From an uncultured Bacteroidota bacterium (GTDB lineage: Bacteria > Bacteroidota > Bacteroidia > Bacteroidales > GWA2-32-17), in assembly GCA_903837285.1 (NCBI GenBank), contig CAILUD010000132.1:1-48926 (forward strand): a DNA stretch of 48,926 nt. The letters are read 5' to 3'. The first letter of the stretch is position 1; the number at the start of each line of letters is the position of its first letter. Positions 8,275-16,732 of the stretch are shown here, piece after piece. The position numbers and the translations under genes are program-made. The notes below the pieces were generated by a model. The model worked only from the letters and a program-made list of their open reading frames with translations. It was not told where the DNA came from and ran no database searches.

Positions 8275-8288
8275 CTAATATTATAGTT
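8253..8288. promoter_or_regulatory. Nested dyad operator, candidate BlaI-type binding site
   Basis: The outer arms AACTATAA (8253-8260) and TTATAGTT (8281-8288) are exact reverse complements. So are the inner arms TTAGTT (8263-8268) and AACTAA (8273-8278), around TGTC. The dyad covers the -33 element and the whole spacer of the promoter, as expected for a repressor operator. Confidence 0.6.
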
Positions 8289-8349
8289 AATTGAAAAATA
8301 ATTTGTATTTAGCTGATTATAAGAGAGAATAATTTTTACAGAAATTGAA

Positions 8350-9564
8350 CTATTTCTTAATAAACTTTTCAGTCCCTAAAAGATTCCCATTTTTATCAGA
8401 AAGTTTAATAAAATATATTCCTGAATATAACTCCGTAATATTAATTTCAATTGAATTGTTATTTGGTGAAATCATTTGCTGAATGTTTTCACGACCTAGC
8501 TGGTCATATATTTTAACATTAACAACATCAAAATATTTATCATGGCTAATATTTAAATAATACTCTGCTGGATTTGGATATATATGAATATTTATATTAT
8601 CAATATTATTAATAGGAAAGCCACTAGCATTAATTACAGTAATTTTACGCGCACCTGAGCCCACAAGGGTTGAATCGCCAAAGGTTTTAATACAATAATT
8701 ATCAGAACAACTACCATCGCTATCAGTAATAGTAAGGCAAACAGTGTAAAGGGCAGTAGAATCGAAAAAATGAACCGGGTTTACTTCATTCGAAGTAGAG
8801 CCATCACCAAAATCCCATAAATACGTGAGATTAGTCCCGGTTGAGAAATTCAATAGATTATAATTATTTGAATTTAAAGAATCAGGCATCATAAAAAATG
8901 AGGCATGGCAATCTGTTGGTGTTTGAGGAATACTATCACCATAAATCGCCATCATATAAGCACAAGAACCACTTGGCACTGGATAATGAGTATGTAAAGT
9001 AAAAGTATAATCACCTAACATTGGTAGTGTATAAACAAAAAAATCCTGATGAGAGGTATGTATTCCAGTCATCGGAACATTTCCACCAGGAATTGTAACA
9101 TTAAACCCATTTGTAACAACAATCTCAAAAAGATCTTCAACCAAACCATAATGATAACTTGAAACTCCATAAGTTAAACCATATAACCAATTAACTCTCA
9201 GCCTACAATGCGGGTTGTTAAAAAAAGGTAATTTAGACACATTCACTAACATACTGTCTTTTTGCACACAAAAATCGGCTGGATTAGATGGATTAACATA
9301 TTTAACCTCTAATGTTACTTTATAAATTAAAGTATCTGGAAATGTATGAAGTACAAAATTAACAGTATCGGTAGTACCATCACCAAAATTCCAATGCAGA
9401 TATTCTCTGTTCCAATTAAGATTAGAGTATGAATTACCTCTAAAAAATAAAGTTTTATTAATTTCGGTTGTATCAGCCGACATAAAAACTGAACATATCT
9501 GCGATTTTACAATTTGTATTGTAAACAGGGAAATAAAAGCAAGAATAATAGTAAATAGTTTCAT
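8350..9564 (-). CDS. Secreted PKD-domain protein with T9SS sorting domain
   Basis: About 404 residues. The signal peptide starts at MKLFTIILAFISLFTIQ and ends near KSQ. Two PKD-type domains can be seen by their WxFGDG motifs: WNFGDGTTDT near residue 60 and YLWDFGDGSTSNEVNP near residue 255, the latter followed by CLTITD. The last 75 residues (IYPNPAEYYLNIS through LYSGIYFIKLSDKNG to KFIKK) are a type A T9SS sorting domain, so the protein should be exported across the outer membrane. Start: the ATG at 9562-9564; the longer reading begins with TTG and has no function for its leader. No catalytic motif was recognised. Confidence 0.85.
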   Translation of the reverse strand: MKLFTIILAFISLFTIQIVKSQICSVFMSADTTEINKTLFFRGNSYSNLNWNREYLHWNFGDGTTDTVNFVLHTFPDTLIYKVTLEVKYVNPSNPADFCVQKDSMLVNVSKLPFFNNPHCRLRVNWLYGLTYGVSSYHYGLVEDLFEIVVTNGFNVTIPGGNVPMTGIHTSHQDFFVYTLPMLGDYTFTLHTHYPVPSGSCAYMMAIYGDSIPQTPTDCHASFFMMPDSLNSNNYNLLNFSTGTNLTYLWDFGDGSTSNEVNPVHFFDSTALYTVCLTITDSDGSCSDNYCIKTFGDSTLVGSGARKITVINASGFPINNIDNINIHIYPNPAEYYLNISHDKYFDVVNVKIYDQLGRENIQQMISPNNNSIEINITELYSGIYFIKLSDKNGNLLGTEKFIKK

Positions 9565-9759
9565 ATCGTTATTTTTCTTCAAATATATTTCTAGAATACC
9601 CAAAATACAATAACGAGTTTCCTAACAACGTATATGAGTTTCCCAACGGTAAGTTTTGGGAAATTATCGGAAAACAGTGATTTTAAATATTAAACTATAA
9701 AATTATAGTTACAACAGATCAATACTTGGAGTATTTACTTTACCATTTTAGTAAAAAAA

Positions 9760-9797
9760 AGAAGGACGAATTTGCTTAATAGCAAATTCGTCCTTCT
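9760..9797 (-). terminator. Strong intrinsic terminator after the ELWxxDGT-repeat gene
   Basis: Perfect 17-bp arms (9760-9776 and 9781-9797) flank the 4-nt loop TAAT. On the minus strand the stem is followed by a run of T, which makes it a terminator for the gene ending at 9821. Apart from this, 9565-9759 shows nothing recognisable. Confidence 0.85.
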
Positions 9798-9820
9798 AAG
9801 TTTAAACTAGTTAAAATATT

Positions 9821-11377
9821 TTATTTAATAATAATTTTATTTGTATAAACTTTATTGGCTTCAGAAACTTTTATCAAATAAATTCCCTTTGGTTGATTTG
9901 AAAGATCAATATCATTTACATTTTGTTGTTGAAAAACTTCCTCTCCCATCATATTAAACACCTGTAAAAAAGCATTTTTATCACCAGTCCAATCAATTTT
10001 AACATTACCTGATGAGGGATTAGGATAAATAATCATAACATCTTTTGTAGTCAATGCAGAATTAATTCCTGAGGCTGATGACACCAACAAGGTATACAAA
10101 TCACCGCCGGCACCACCATGAATGAAAATAAGGGAGTTATTAAGACTTGTCCTAAAATTAAGATCTTCATTACTTGATAAAGTATCTGCCACAGCATAAG
10201 CCATTACAGTTCCAGCTTGTGTTCCATCGGTTTTCCATATTTGGTTTCCGTTGACTCCGTCAGTCGCTATAAAAGTCATTGTATTATTGACCTTTGTAAA
10301 AGAGATTAGATTACACCCTGTTGTTCCCACATTTATATCTTTTAACAAGACTGTTCCTGCAGCGGTTCCATCACTTTTATAAAGCTCCCAATCGTAACTG
10401 TTTTTCCCTCCTAAATATAAACTATTACCCATGGATGCTAAATCACTACCAATATTATCTACTCCGCTTACGGCTATAGTTCCTGCAATAGTACCATCAC
10501 TTTTCCAAAGTCCATGTTTGAAAGACACAAAATTTCTGAAAAACAATTGTCCATTTAAATTTGTTAAATGATTAGCTTGTCCGGTATATAAAACGGATGT
10601 TCCAGCTGCAGTCCCATCAGTTCTCCACAACCCAAAGCTAGCACCCGAATTAACTGTGAAAAATCCGAGCGAACCAACATTTAAATATTCTATAATATTT
10701 TGTCCAATACTTGTATTAAATATACTATCTTTTATTAGAGACGTTCCAATAGCAGTACCATCGGTTTTCCATAACGCTTTGTAATTTGGTGCAATTGCCG
10801 AATTTGCAAAGAATACTATTTCACTTCCGGCTTCATAAAAACCACCTACGCCACCTGCAGCATAAAGTTCAAGCCCTGGTTTAACCAATATAGTACCAAG
10901 GTCTGTTCCATCGGTTTTCCATAGTGCAAAAATAGCCGAGCTAGTTTTGTAGTTAAAATAACAAGTATTATTAAAAGTTGTAAACCCACTTACCTGTGCA
11001 AAATTACCAGGGAAATCTTTAACTAAAACAGTACCAGCAAGCGACCCATCCGATTTCCATAGTGCACGAGAAGTACTTGATGCCATGCCCACAAAAAAAA
11101 GTGTGTCATTAATGTTTACCATATTTAAAATACCAGCGAACCCTCCTTTTACCAGAACAGTGCCTGATGGTGTGCCATCTGTTTTCCATAATTCATCTGT
11201 AGTTCCTCCTACTCTGATTGTAAAAAATAATGTACTACCAATTGCTAAACTGTAGTTTTTGATATTAATGCTGTTGCCTGCAGCTGTTTTTAATAGAACA
11301 GGAGCTTGTGCATTTAGATTTTTGCTTAAGCAAAAAAAAGCGAGCAAAAGTGTTAAAAAAGTAATTTTTGTTTTCAT
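9821..11377 (-). CDS. Secreted ELWxxDGT-repeat protein with T9SS sorting domain
   Basis: This 518-residue protein has a signal peptide (MKTKITFLTLLLAFFCLSKNLNAQ) and about eight copies of a unit of the form [EAGQ]-[LI]-[WY]-[KR]-[ST]-D-G-[TS]-x2-G-T, spaced by roughly 45-50 residues, e.g. ELWKTDGTPSGTVLV and ELYKSDGTAAGTVLL. Such repeats are expected to fold as a beta-propeller-like structure. The C terminus (MIIYPNPSSGNVKIDW ... GIYLIKVSEANKVYTNKIIIK) is a type A T9SS sorting domain. The role is unknown; cell-surface or released protein. It is followed by a strong intrinsic terminator. Confidence 0.88.
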   Translation of the reverse strand: MKTKITFLTLLLAFFCLSKNLNAQAPVLLKTAAGNSINIKNYSLAIGSTLFFTIRVGGTTDELWKTDGTPSGTVLVKGGFAGILNMVNINDTLFFVGMASSTSRALWKSDGSLAGTVLVKDFPGNFAQVSGFTTFNNTCYFNYKTSSAIFALWKTDGTDLGTILVKPGLELYAAGGVGGFYEAGSEIVFFANSAIAPNYKALWKTDGTAIGTSLIKDSIFNTSIGQNIIEYLNVGSLGFFTVNSGASFGLWRTDGTAAGTSVLYTGQANHLTNLNGQLFFRNFVSFKHGLWKSDGTIAGTIAVSGVDNIGSDLASMGNSLYLGGKNSYDWELYKSDGTAAGTVLLKDINVGTTGCNLISFTKVNNTMTFIATDGVNGNQIWKTDGTQAGTVMAYAVADTLSSNEDLNFRTSLNNSLIFIHGGAGGDLYTLLVSSASGINSALTTKDVMIIYPNPSSGNVKIDWTGDKNAFLQVFNMMGEEVFQQQNVNDIDLSNQPKGIYLIKVSEANKVYTNKIIIK

Positions 11378-11429
11378 TTTGTGAGTTTTAAGTAAATATA
11401 TGTAAATGTAAACATGTTTTGCAACATAA

Positions 11430-11453
11430 AAAATCAGTATAGATACTGATTTT
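11430..11453 (-). terminator. Hairpin with T-run after the M28 peptidase gene
   Basis: The perfect dyad AAAATCAGTAT / ATACTGATTTT is followed on the minus strand by further T residues, so it can terminate the gene ending at 11538. A second, smaller hairpin CAAGGCA/TGCCTTG lies at 11479-11496 in the same 160-bp gap. The gap must also contain the promoter of the next gene. Confidence 0.6.
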
Positions 11454-11537
11454 CTAAAATTTCAAATAAATATCACAGCAAGGCACAGTTGCCTTGTATT
11501 CAATACACTATAACACAGTCGGCAAAAATAAATTTAA

Positions 11538-12722
11538 TTAATTGGTAGTTTTTACCAATGTTCCGGATTTTAAAACATTTCCATTTTTATCACTCAACCT
11601 GTAATGAAATATTCCATTCTCAAATTCAGAAAAGTTAATAGTATTGTTAAACTGATTTGATAAAACATTTTCGAGTATCATCCTTCCTTGAACATCAAAT
11701 AATTCAATTTTATAAATAGGAACCGAAGCATTTATATAAAGCTGGTCTTTAACTGGTGTTGGAAATACATTTATTAAATAGTCAGATTTTTCTTCTCCTA
11801 TTATATTTGAGTTTTCATAGGCTTGTGCAAGAAAAAGCGTTGCGCCTGTTGCTGCTTGCGCTATTTCATACACATATGAAGTATCAAGGTGAGCCAGGTC
11901 ATCATTTGAGCTATGAACAACAGGAGACTGATTTTCTTCGAAATATCCTGTAATAATATATTCTGCACTTTGAAACGGCATATAATCACTCCCGTATGCA
12001 TTAGTGTTATTTGTTCCCAAACTTGAATAAAGACCTGTAAGCGTCATTAACGTATCTGTAAATGCAGCAGATGTAACATTATTCACAGTTGGACTAGATT
12101 GATCGCTTTCACATTTTATAATATCATTTATTTGTCCTGCCACACCACCAACCTCATCGATATTAAAAACTAAACGAATATCTAAATTTTGAGGTATAAC
12201 AATACTATTTAAATAATTTGTACTTCCTGTGTATCCAGTTTCTTCGGCAGTAAAATTTATAAATTTTATAGAATATTCAGTATTTACATTTTTCAATAAT
12301 CTTGCAATTTCTAGTATTATGCTAACCCCGCTACCATTATCGTTTACACCTGGACTATCACCACTCCATCCAGCTTTTGAGTCGTAATGTCCGCAAACAA
12401 TTAAATAAGTATTGGGATAAAGTGTTCCTGTTTTTGTTACAATAACATTATACAATACATCTCCGTTATCTGTAAATGTGTCAATCTGAATATTTGAATA
12501 ACCAAAAGAAGTATATTTATCCACCAACCAGCTTTTAGCATTCACCAATGCTGTAGTTCCGGGACTTTTAACTCCTAATAATTCAACTTTCTTCAAATAA
12601 TTTAAAACAGAATCATATTTTACACCATCAACAATATTTTGATAAAATGTAGAATGTGTTTGAGATAACAATGTTGAAATTGTAAAAAAAATAAAAGCTA
12701 AAGAAGTTATAATGAATTTCAT
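11538..12722 (-). CDS. Secreted M28-family zinc peptidase with T9SS sorting domain
   Basis: Signal peptide MKFIITSLAFIFFTISTLLSQ, then an M28 (aminopeptidase-type) catalytic domain. The expected metal ligands are visible: His in CGHYDSK near residue 111, Asp in GVNDNGSGV near 127, the Glu pair in FTAEETGYTGS near 160, Asp in NIDEVGG near 188, and a later HSSNDDLAHLDT segment around residue 275 that can give the last His. Residues from about 320 (INVFPTPVKDQLYIN ... NGIFHYRLSDKNGNVLKSGTLVK) form a T9SS type A domain. It probably trims peptides outside the cell. It shares a strand with the two preceding T9SS cargos. Confidence 0.9.
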   Translation of the reverse strand: MKFIITSLAFIFFTISTLLSQTHSTFYQNIVDGVKYDSVLNYLKKVELLGVKSPGTTALVNAKSWLVDKYTSFGYSNIQIDTFTDNGDVLYNVIVTKTGTLYPNTYLIVCGHYDSKAGWSGDSPGVNDNGSGVSIILEIARLLKNVNTEYSIKFINFTAEETGYTGSTNYLNSIVIPQNLDIRLVFNIDEVGGVAGQINDIIKCESDQSSPTVNNVTSAAFTDTLMTLTGLYSSLGTNNTNAYGSDYMPFQSAEYIITGYFEENQSPVVHSSNDDLAHLDTSYVYEIAQAATGATLFLAQAYENSNIIGEEKSDYLINVFPTPVKDQLYINASVPIYKIELFDVQGRMILENVLSNQFNNTINFSEFENGIFHYRLSDKNGNVLKSGTLVKTTN

Positions 12723-12742
12723 TAGGTAATTTTTATTATAAA

Positions 12743-13183
12743 CTAATCTTGCGTTTTACTTGTTGGTAGATATATAAACTTTTTAGATTGATCTATCTTT
12801 TCAAGAATTAACTCTTCTTTTTTTAATCTTAATATTTTATATACTTCTGTTTCGTTAATATCTGTAGTTCCCGGAGCACTAACATATCCAACTTTTTTAG
12901 TAAACGCAAAAGTTATAGTTTTTTCTTTTTTGTTAATCGAATAATTACCTTGTCTTTCGGAGCCAAATCCACAACTTACAGGATCACCAAAAGTAGTAGT
13001 CAAATCTTTATTCAATATTAAGCTATACCATCCTCCTCTGTTTACATCAGCTTTAATTACTTTCTCACTTTTATCTAATTTACCTTGTGTCCAGCTATTT
13101 ATTAAATATTTATATTTAAAATTTGATTGGCCATTTACTATCAGAGAAACACAAACAATAATAAGTAATAATGAATATCTCAT
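12743..13183 (-). CDS. Secreted protein of unknown function
   Basis: A 146-residue protein with a signal peptide (MRYSLLLIIVCVSLIVNGQ). The mature part has beta-strand-like stretches: GGWYSLILNKDLTTTFG, GNYSINKKEKTITFAF and EVYKILRLKKEELILEK. This pattern is seen in small lipocalin-like or META-like proteins that bind ligands, but I do not recognise the family. It lies 20 nt upstream of the M28 peptidase on the same strand and is probably co-transcribed with it from a promoter at about 13213. Confidence 0.65.
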   Translation of the reverse strand: MRYSLLLIIVCVSLIVNGQSNFKYKYLINSWTQGKLDKSEKVIKADVNRGGWYSLILNKDLTTTFGDPVSCGFGSERQGNYSINKKEKTITFAFTKKVGYVSAPGTTDINETEVYKILRLKKEELILEKIDQSKKFIYLPTSKTQD

Positions 13184-13212
13184 ATTAATAATTTTAATAA
13201 ATTAGTTCAATA

Positions 13213-13220
13213 CAAAACTA
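13213..13220 (-). promoter_or_regulatory. Predicted -7 element for the 13183-11538 pair
   Basis: TAGTTTTG on the minus strand fits TAnnTTTG, about 30 nt upstream of the ATG at 13183. Confidence 0.45.
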
Positions 13221-13245
13221 CTAAAAAACTATTAATATTAAATAA

Positions 13246-13280
13246 AAATGCCTTACTATTTAATAACAGCAAGGCATTTA
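13246..13280 (-). terminator. Terminator hairpin after the band-7 gene
   Basis: The arms AAATGCCTT and AAGGCATTT, with further pairing inside, are followed on the minus strand by a T-rich stretch. The element lies just behind the stop of the gene ending at 13298. Confidence 0.6.
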
Positions 13281-13297
13281 AAAAACAATGATTTTAA

Positions 13298-14236
13298 TTA
13301 TTTTTTTGGCTGTTCAGGTAAATTTAAAGACATTATTTCCTGCATAGTTCTTTTCATATTATCAGTTGAACCATCTAAGAAAATTGTATTTCCTTTTCCT
13401 TGTTCTGCAAAATGTTTTATTGCTTCTGTCCACATCGAGAACAATAAGAAAGAAGAATCAAGACTTGCATCATGCATTTCTTTTGCAGCTAAAGCCATAC
13501 CAGAAGCTACTTCTTTTCTGAATAATGCTACTCCCTGTCCACGTAACTGAGCAGCTTCTCTTTCAGCAGATGCAGAAATTTTGATTGCATTTCCTTCTGC
13601 TTCTGCAGCTTTTGTTTTTGTTATCAATAATGCTTGTCCTTCGTTTTCAGCTGCAGCTTTTAAGTTAGATGAAGCAACAACTTTAGCCATCGACTTCATA
13701 ATTTCTTCGTCAAAAGTAATATCGTTTAACTGTAAATCAATAAGATGATAACCCCATCCTGCTAAAGTAACATCAATATGTTGCTTTACTTCCATAACAA
13801 TCTCATTTCTTAATGATAATACCTCTGCTTGTTTTTTTGTAGAAACAAATCCACGAATCGTTCCTTCAATTGTTCTGATTAATGCTTGCATGAAATTTCT
13901 TTCATCAACAAATTTAAATGCAACATTTTTAATAATTTCTTCATCATGACTAATAACAGCATAAACAAGCATTGCTTTAAAATAAACATTAGCCTGATCT
14001 TGAGTTGTTGCTTGAAATTCCATCTCGAGTGAACGATTCTGAATTGAAACTTTTTTATAAATAGCTTCAATAAAAGGAATTTTCATGCTAAGTCCGGGAG
14101 TAAGTATTCTTCTGTATTTTCCGAATACTGTAATAACAGCTATTGATCCTTGTTTTACAGTTACAAAAAACGAGAAAAAGATTAAAACTCCTAAACCTAT
14201 TAATACATAAATTACAATTTGACCAATGTTTTCCAT
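13298..14236 (-). CDS. SPFH/band-7 domain membrane protein
   Basis: A 312-residue stomatin/prohibitin-type protein. One N-terminal membrane helix (IGQIVIYVLIGLGVLIFFSFFV) is followed at once by the SPFH entry motif (GSIAVITVFGKYRRILTPGLSMKIPFIE). The middle has the usual conserved region (NRSLEMEFQATTQDQANVYFKAMLVYAV). The 200-260 region is an alanine/glutamate-rich coiled coil (AAENEGQALLITKTKAAEAEGNA). Such proteins form ring-shaped membrane scaffolds and often protect or organise membrane proteins. No NfeD-like protease partner is adjacent, so the client is unknown. Confidence 0.92.
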   Translation of the reverse strand: MENIGQIVIYVLIGLGVLIFFSFFVTVKQGSIAVITVFGKYRRILTPGLSMKIPFIEAIYKKVSIQNRSLEMEFQATTQDQANVYFKAMLVYAVISHDEEIIKNVAFKFVDERNFMQALIRTIEGTIRGFVSTKKQAEVLSLRNEIVMEVKQHIDVTLAGWGYHLIDLQLNDITFDEEIMKSMAKVVASSNLKAAAENEGQALLITKTKAAEAEGNAIKISASAEREAAQLRGQGVALFRKEVASGMALAAKEMHDASLDSSFLLFSMWTEAIKHFAEQGKGNTIFLDGSTDNMKRTMQEIMSLNLPEQPKK

Positions 14237-14259
14237 AGTGTTTGTTTTTAGTTAATTTT

Positions 14260-14697
14260 CTATTCTTCGATAATAATAATTTTCTCTATTGTATCGTCAG
14301 CTTCAATAGCATCAATAACTTCCATACCTTTTACAACTTTACCAAAACAAGTATGGTTACGATCTAAATGTGCCGTATTTTCTCTGCTATGGCAAACAAA
14401 AAATTGCGAACCACCGGTATCTCTTCCTGCATGTGCCATTGATAATACACCACGATCGTGATATTGATTACCTCCGTTTAATTCACATTTAATTTTGTAT
14501 CCTGGTCCACCAACACCTGTTCCTTGTGGACAACCACCCTGAATTACAAAATTAGGAATTACTCTGTGAAAAGTTAAACCATTATAAAAACCTTTTTTTG
14601 CTAAATCACAAAAGTTTTTTACTGTATTTGGTGCATCAACATCGTAAAAGTCTACATGCATTACCCCTTTTTCTGTATGAATTTCTGCCTTTTTCAT
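14260..14697 (-). CDS. Peptidyl-prolyl cis-trans isomerase, cyclophilin type
   Basis: A single-domain cyclophilin of 145 residues, without signal peptide, so cytoplasmic. It shows the conserved set [25 protein letters not shown] (catalytic Arg near residue 45), [17 protein letters not shown] and [18 protein letters not shown]. The gene speeds proline isomerisation during folding. It lies 23 nt upstream of the band-7 gene on the same strand, so the two may be transcribed together. Confidence 0.95.
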   Translation of the reverse strand: MKKAEIHTEKGVMHVDFYDVDAPNTVKNFCDLAKKGFYNGLTFHRVIPNFVIQGGCPQGTGVGGPGYKIKCELNGGNQYHDRGVLSMAHAGRDTGGSQFFVCHSRENTAHLDRNHTCFGKVVKGMEVIDAIEADDTIEKIIIIEE

Positions 14698-14770
14698 ATG
14701 ATTAAATTATAAGTTATTCAATTGTAAATTTATAAAAAAAATGATTTGATTATTAAAAGTTTAAAATAAT

Positions 14771-16090
14771 TTAATTTCTAAATCTATTTGGCCTTTCTCC
14801 TCTATTATTTTTAATTCCACTAAATTTATTTGGTTGCTGTTTATTAGGATTGGTTTTTTGAGTATTGCCATTTGTATTTTGACCTTTAGTACTTGGTCTT
14901 TGCTGACTGGCATTTCTTACAAATGGTTGTTTTGGTGCCTTAACCGGATTATGATCTATTAATGGAAATGGATGGTCATTTATAATAGGTATTTTTTTAG
15001 AAATCAATTTTTCAATATCTTTTAGAAATGCTTTTTCTTCTGCGTCACAAAATGAAAAAGCTGTGCCATTTGCACCTGCCCTACCTGTTCTGCCAATTCT
15101 GTGAACATATGTTTCTGCAATATTCGAAATCTCATAATTTACTACAAATTCCATATCATCAATGTCAATACCTCTTGCTGCAATATCAGTAGCAACAAGT
15201 ACTCTTGTTGTTTGCGCTTTAAAATTTGCTAAAGCACGTTGTCTTGCATTTTGAGCTTTATTTCCATGTATTGCTTCAGCTCTTATATTATTTTTAACAA
15301 GAACTTTTACAACCTTATCTGCACCATGTTTTGTTCTGGTAAAAACAAGAACTGTTTTAATTCTTTCATCTTCGAGCAAATACATTAAAAGTGCATTCTT
15401 ATTTCCTTTGTCAACAAAATACACAAACTGATTAACTGTATCTGCTGTTGTTGCCGATGGAGTAACCTCAACTTTTTGTGGTTTATTTAATATAGTGTTA
15501 GAAAGTTTAACAATCTCCAGTGGCATAGTTGCGGAGAAAAATAGTGATTGTCTTTTTACAGGAAGTAATACTAACAATTTCTTAACATCGTGTATAAATC
15601 CCATGTCAAGCATTCTGTCTGCTTCATCTAACACAAAGATTTCAACATCTTTTAATGAAATAAATTTCTGATTAATTAAATCGAGCAACCTTCCTGGTGT
15701 TGCAATTAATATATCTACTCCACCTTGCAATGTTTTTACTTGTGGATTTTGATTTACTCCGCCAAATATTACTGCACTTGATAAACCGGTATATTTACCG
15801 TAAGCTTTAAAACTTTCGTTAATTTGAATTGCGAGTTCACGCGTTGGTGTAACAATTAAACTTCTGATTTTTCTTTTTCCAATATTTATTTTGTTAACAC
15901 TTAATAGTTGTAAAATTGGAACTGCAAAAGCAGCAGTTTTTCCTGTGCCTGTCTGCGCACAACCGAGTAAATCGTTTCCTTGTAGAACAATTGGTATTGC
16001 CTGAACTTGTATTGGCGTTGGAACTGTGTAACCTTCTTCTGATAATGATTTAAGAATAGGTTCAATAATTTGTAAGGACTGAAATTGCAT
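14771..16090 (-). CDS. DEAD-box ATP-dependent RNA helicase (RhlE-like)
   Basis: All the helicase motifs are present in order: the Q-motif GYTVPTPIQVQAIP, motif I AQTGTGKT near residue 44, PTRELA, motif II DEAD near 150, motif III SAT, then in the second RecA domain LVFTRTKHGADK, ARGIDI and HRIGRTGRAG. The C-terminal tail from about residue 385 is rich in Asn, Gln, Lys and Arg and is probably a disordered RNA-binding tail. Length 439 fits the RhlE group. Likely roles are ribosome assembly or mRNA turnover. A -7 element lies about 70 nt upstream. Confidence 0.95.
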   Translation of the reverse strand: MQFQSLQIIEPILKSLSEEGYTVPTPIQVQAIPIVLQGNDLLGCAQTGTGKTAAFAVPILQLLSVNKINIGKRKIRSLIVTPTRELAIQINESFKAYGKYTGLSSAVIFGGVNQNPQVKTLQGGVDILIATPGRLLDLINQKFISLKDVEIFVLDEADRMLDMGFIHDVKKLLVLLPVKRQSLFFSATMPLEIVKLSNTILNKPQKVEVTPSATTADTVNQFVYFVDKGNKNALLMYLLEDERIKTVLVFTRTKHGADKVVKVLVKNNIRAEAIHGNKAQNARQRALANFKAQTTRVLVATDIAARGIDIDDMEFVVNYEISNIAETYVHRIGRTGRAGANGTAFSFCDAEEKAFLKDIEKLISKKIPIINDHPFPLIDHNPVKAPKQPFVRNASQQRPSTKGQNTNGNTQKTNPNKQQPNKFSGIKNNRGERPNRFRN

Positions 16091-16156
16091 TAAATATTTA
16101 TTTGGTGATTAATATGCCCTGTATTTTTGGGCGTGAAAATTCTGATTTGTATTTTG

Positions 16157-16164
16157 CAAAGATA
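16157..16164 (-). promoter_or_regulatory. Predicted -7 element for the DEAD-box helicase
   Basis: TATCTTTG on the minus strand, leaving a leader of roughly 60 nt. Long leaders are usual for cold-inducible helicases, but no defined structure was recognised here. Confidence 0.45.
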
Positions 16165-16225
16165 CTAAATTAAATTGAAAGAGGTAATGTGTTGATTATA
16201 TTACGTTTTGTCATTACTCACAGTT

Positions 16226-16299
16226 GTCATTCTGAACGTAATGTAATGAAGTGAAGAATCTATTCTAGAATATAGATCCTTCGCTACGCTCTGGATGAC
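16226..16299. repeat. REP-like imperfect palindrome
   Basis: The left arm begins GTCATTCTGAACG and ends GAAGAATCT; the right arm is close to its reverse complement (AGATCCTTCGCTACG to GATGAC). The left arm carries an internal insertion of about 11 nt. It belongs to the same family as 1645-1698 and 34344-34422. Lying just behind the dehydratase-like gene, it may end transcription of the lipid operon. Confidence 0.7.
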
Positions 16300-16311
16300 A
16301 AAGTGAAATAG

Positions 16312-16728
16312 CTATTCTCTCAACAAAATCTTCATTTTACAAAATGCGTACTCGTTGTTATTACAGAACACCTTACAATCAACTAAAGTTATTCCCATAA
16401 TTTCATCAGTAAAAGTAATCTCTGTAATTAGCTCATCACCGGCTATAGGATAATTGTTAATTTTAACTTCCTGTAACGATGCGATAATACCAATTGGTGG
16501 TGTACCACCTTTCATTTTATATGAAAAACCCAATCGTGCTGCAGCTGACTGTGCCATATTTTCTAATATTCCTGCTTCTGATAAAACTCCATCCTCACAA
16601 AACATTGAATCAGATAATACAAGAAACTTTGTATATGTTTTTTTTTCGTCAGTTGAAATATGCTCATCAACCATTACCATTGGCAAACGCTGAGGAATTA
16701 GTTGAAATATTTTAGATAAATCTTTCAT
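16312..16728 (-). CDS. Hotdog-fold 3-hydroxyacyl-ACP dehydratase-like protein (ApeP/FabZ-like)
   Basis: About 138 residues. It opens with IPQRLPMVMVDE, the usual beginning of FabZ/ApeP-type hotdog proteins, and has the central helix GVLSEAGILENMAQSAAARLG, in which FabZ-type enzymes place their catalytic Glu/Asp (here Glu of LEN). The usual FabZ HFPxxPxxPG motif is not present; its place is taken by SMFCEDGVLSEAG. The start is the ATG at 16726-16728, 4 nt after the radical SAM gene's stop; the longer frame overlaps that gene. Its probable task is dehydration of a 3-hydroxyacyl-ACP made by the FabG and ketosynthase of the same operon. Confidence 0.78.
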   Translation of the reverse strand: MKDLSKIFQLIPQRLPMVMVDEHISTDEKKTYTKFLVLSDSMFCEDGVLSEAGILENMAQSAAARLGFSYKMKGGTPPIGIIASLQEVKINNYPIAGDELITEITFTDEIMGITLVDCKVFCNNNEYAFCKMKILLRE

Positions 16729-16732
16729 AACA

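Noticed and set aside
9821..11377. DNA tandem repeat suggesting recent expansion
   Set aside because: The eight TDGT units are similar in protein, but their DNA has diverged strongly; the repeats are old.
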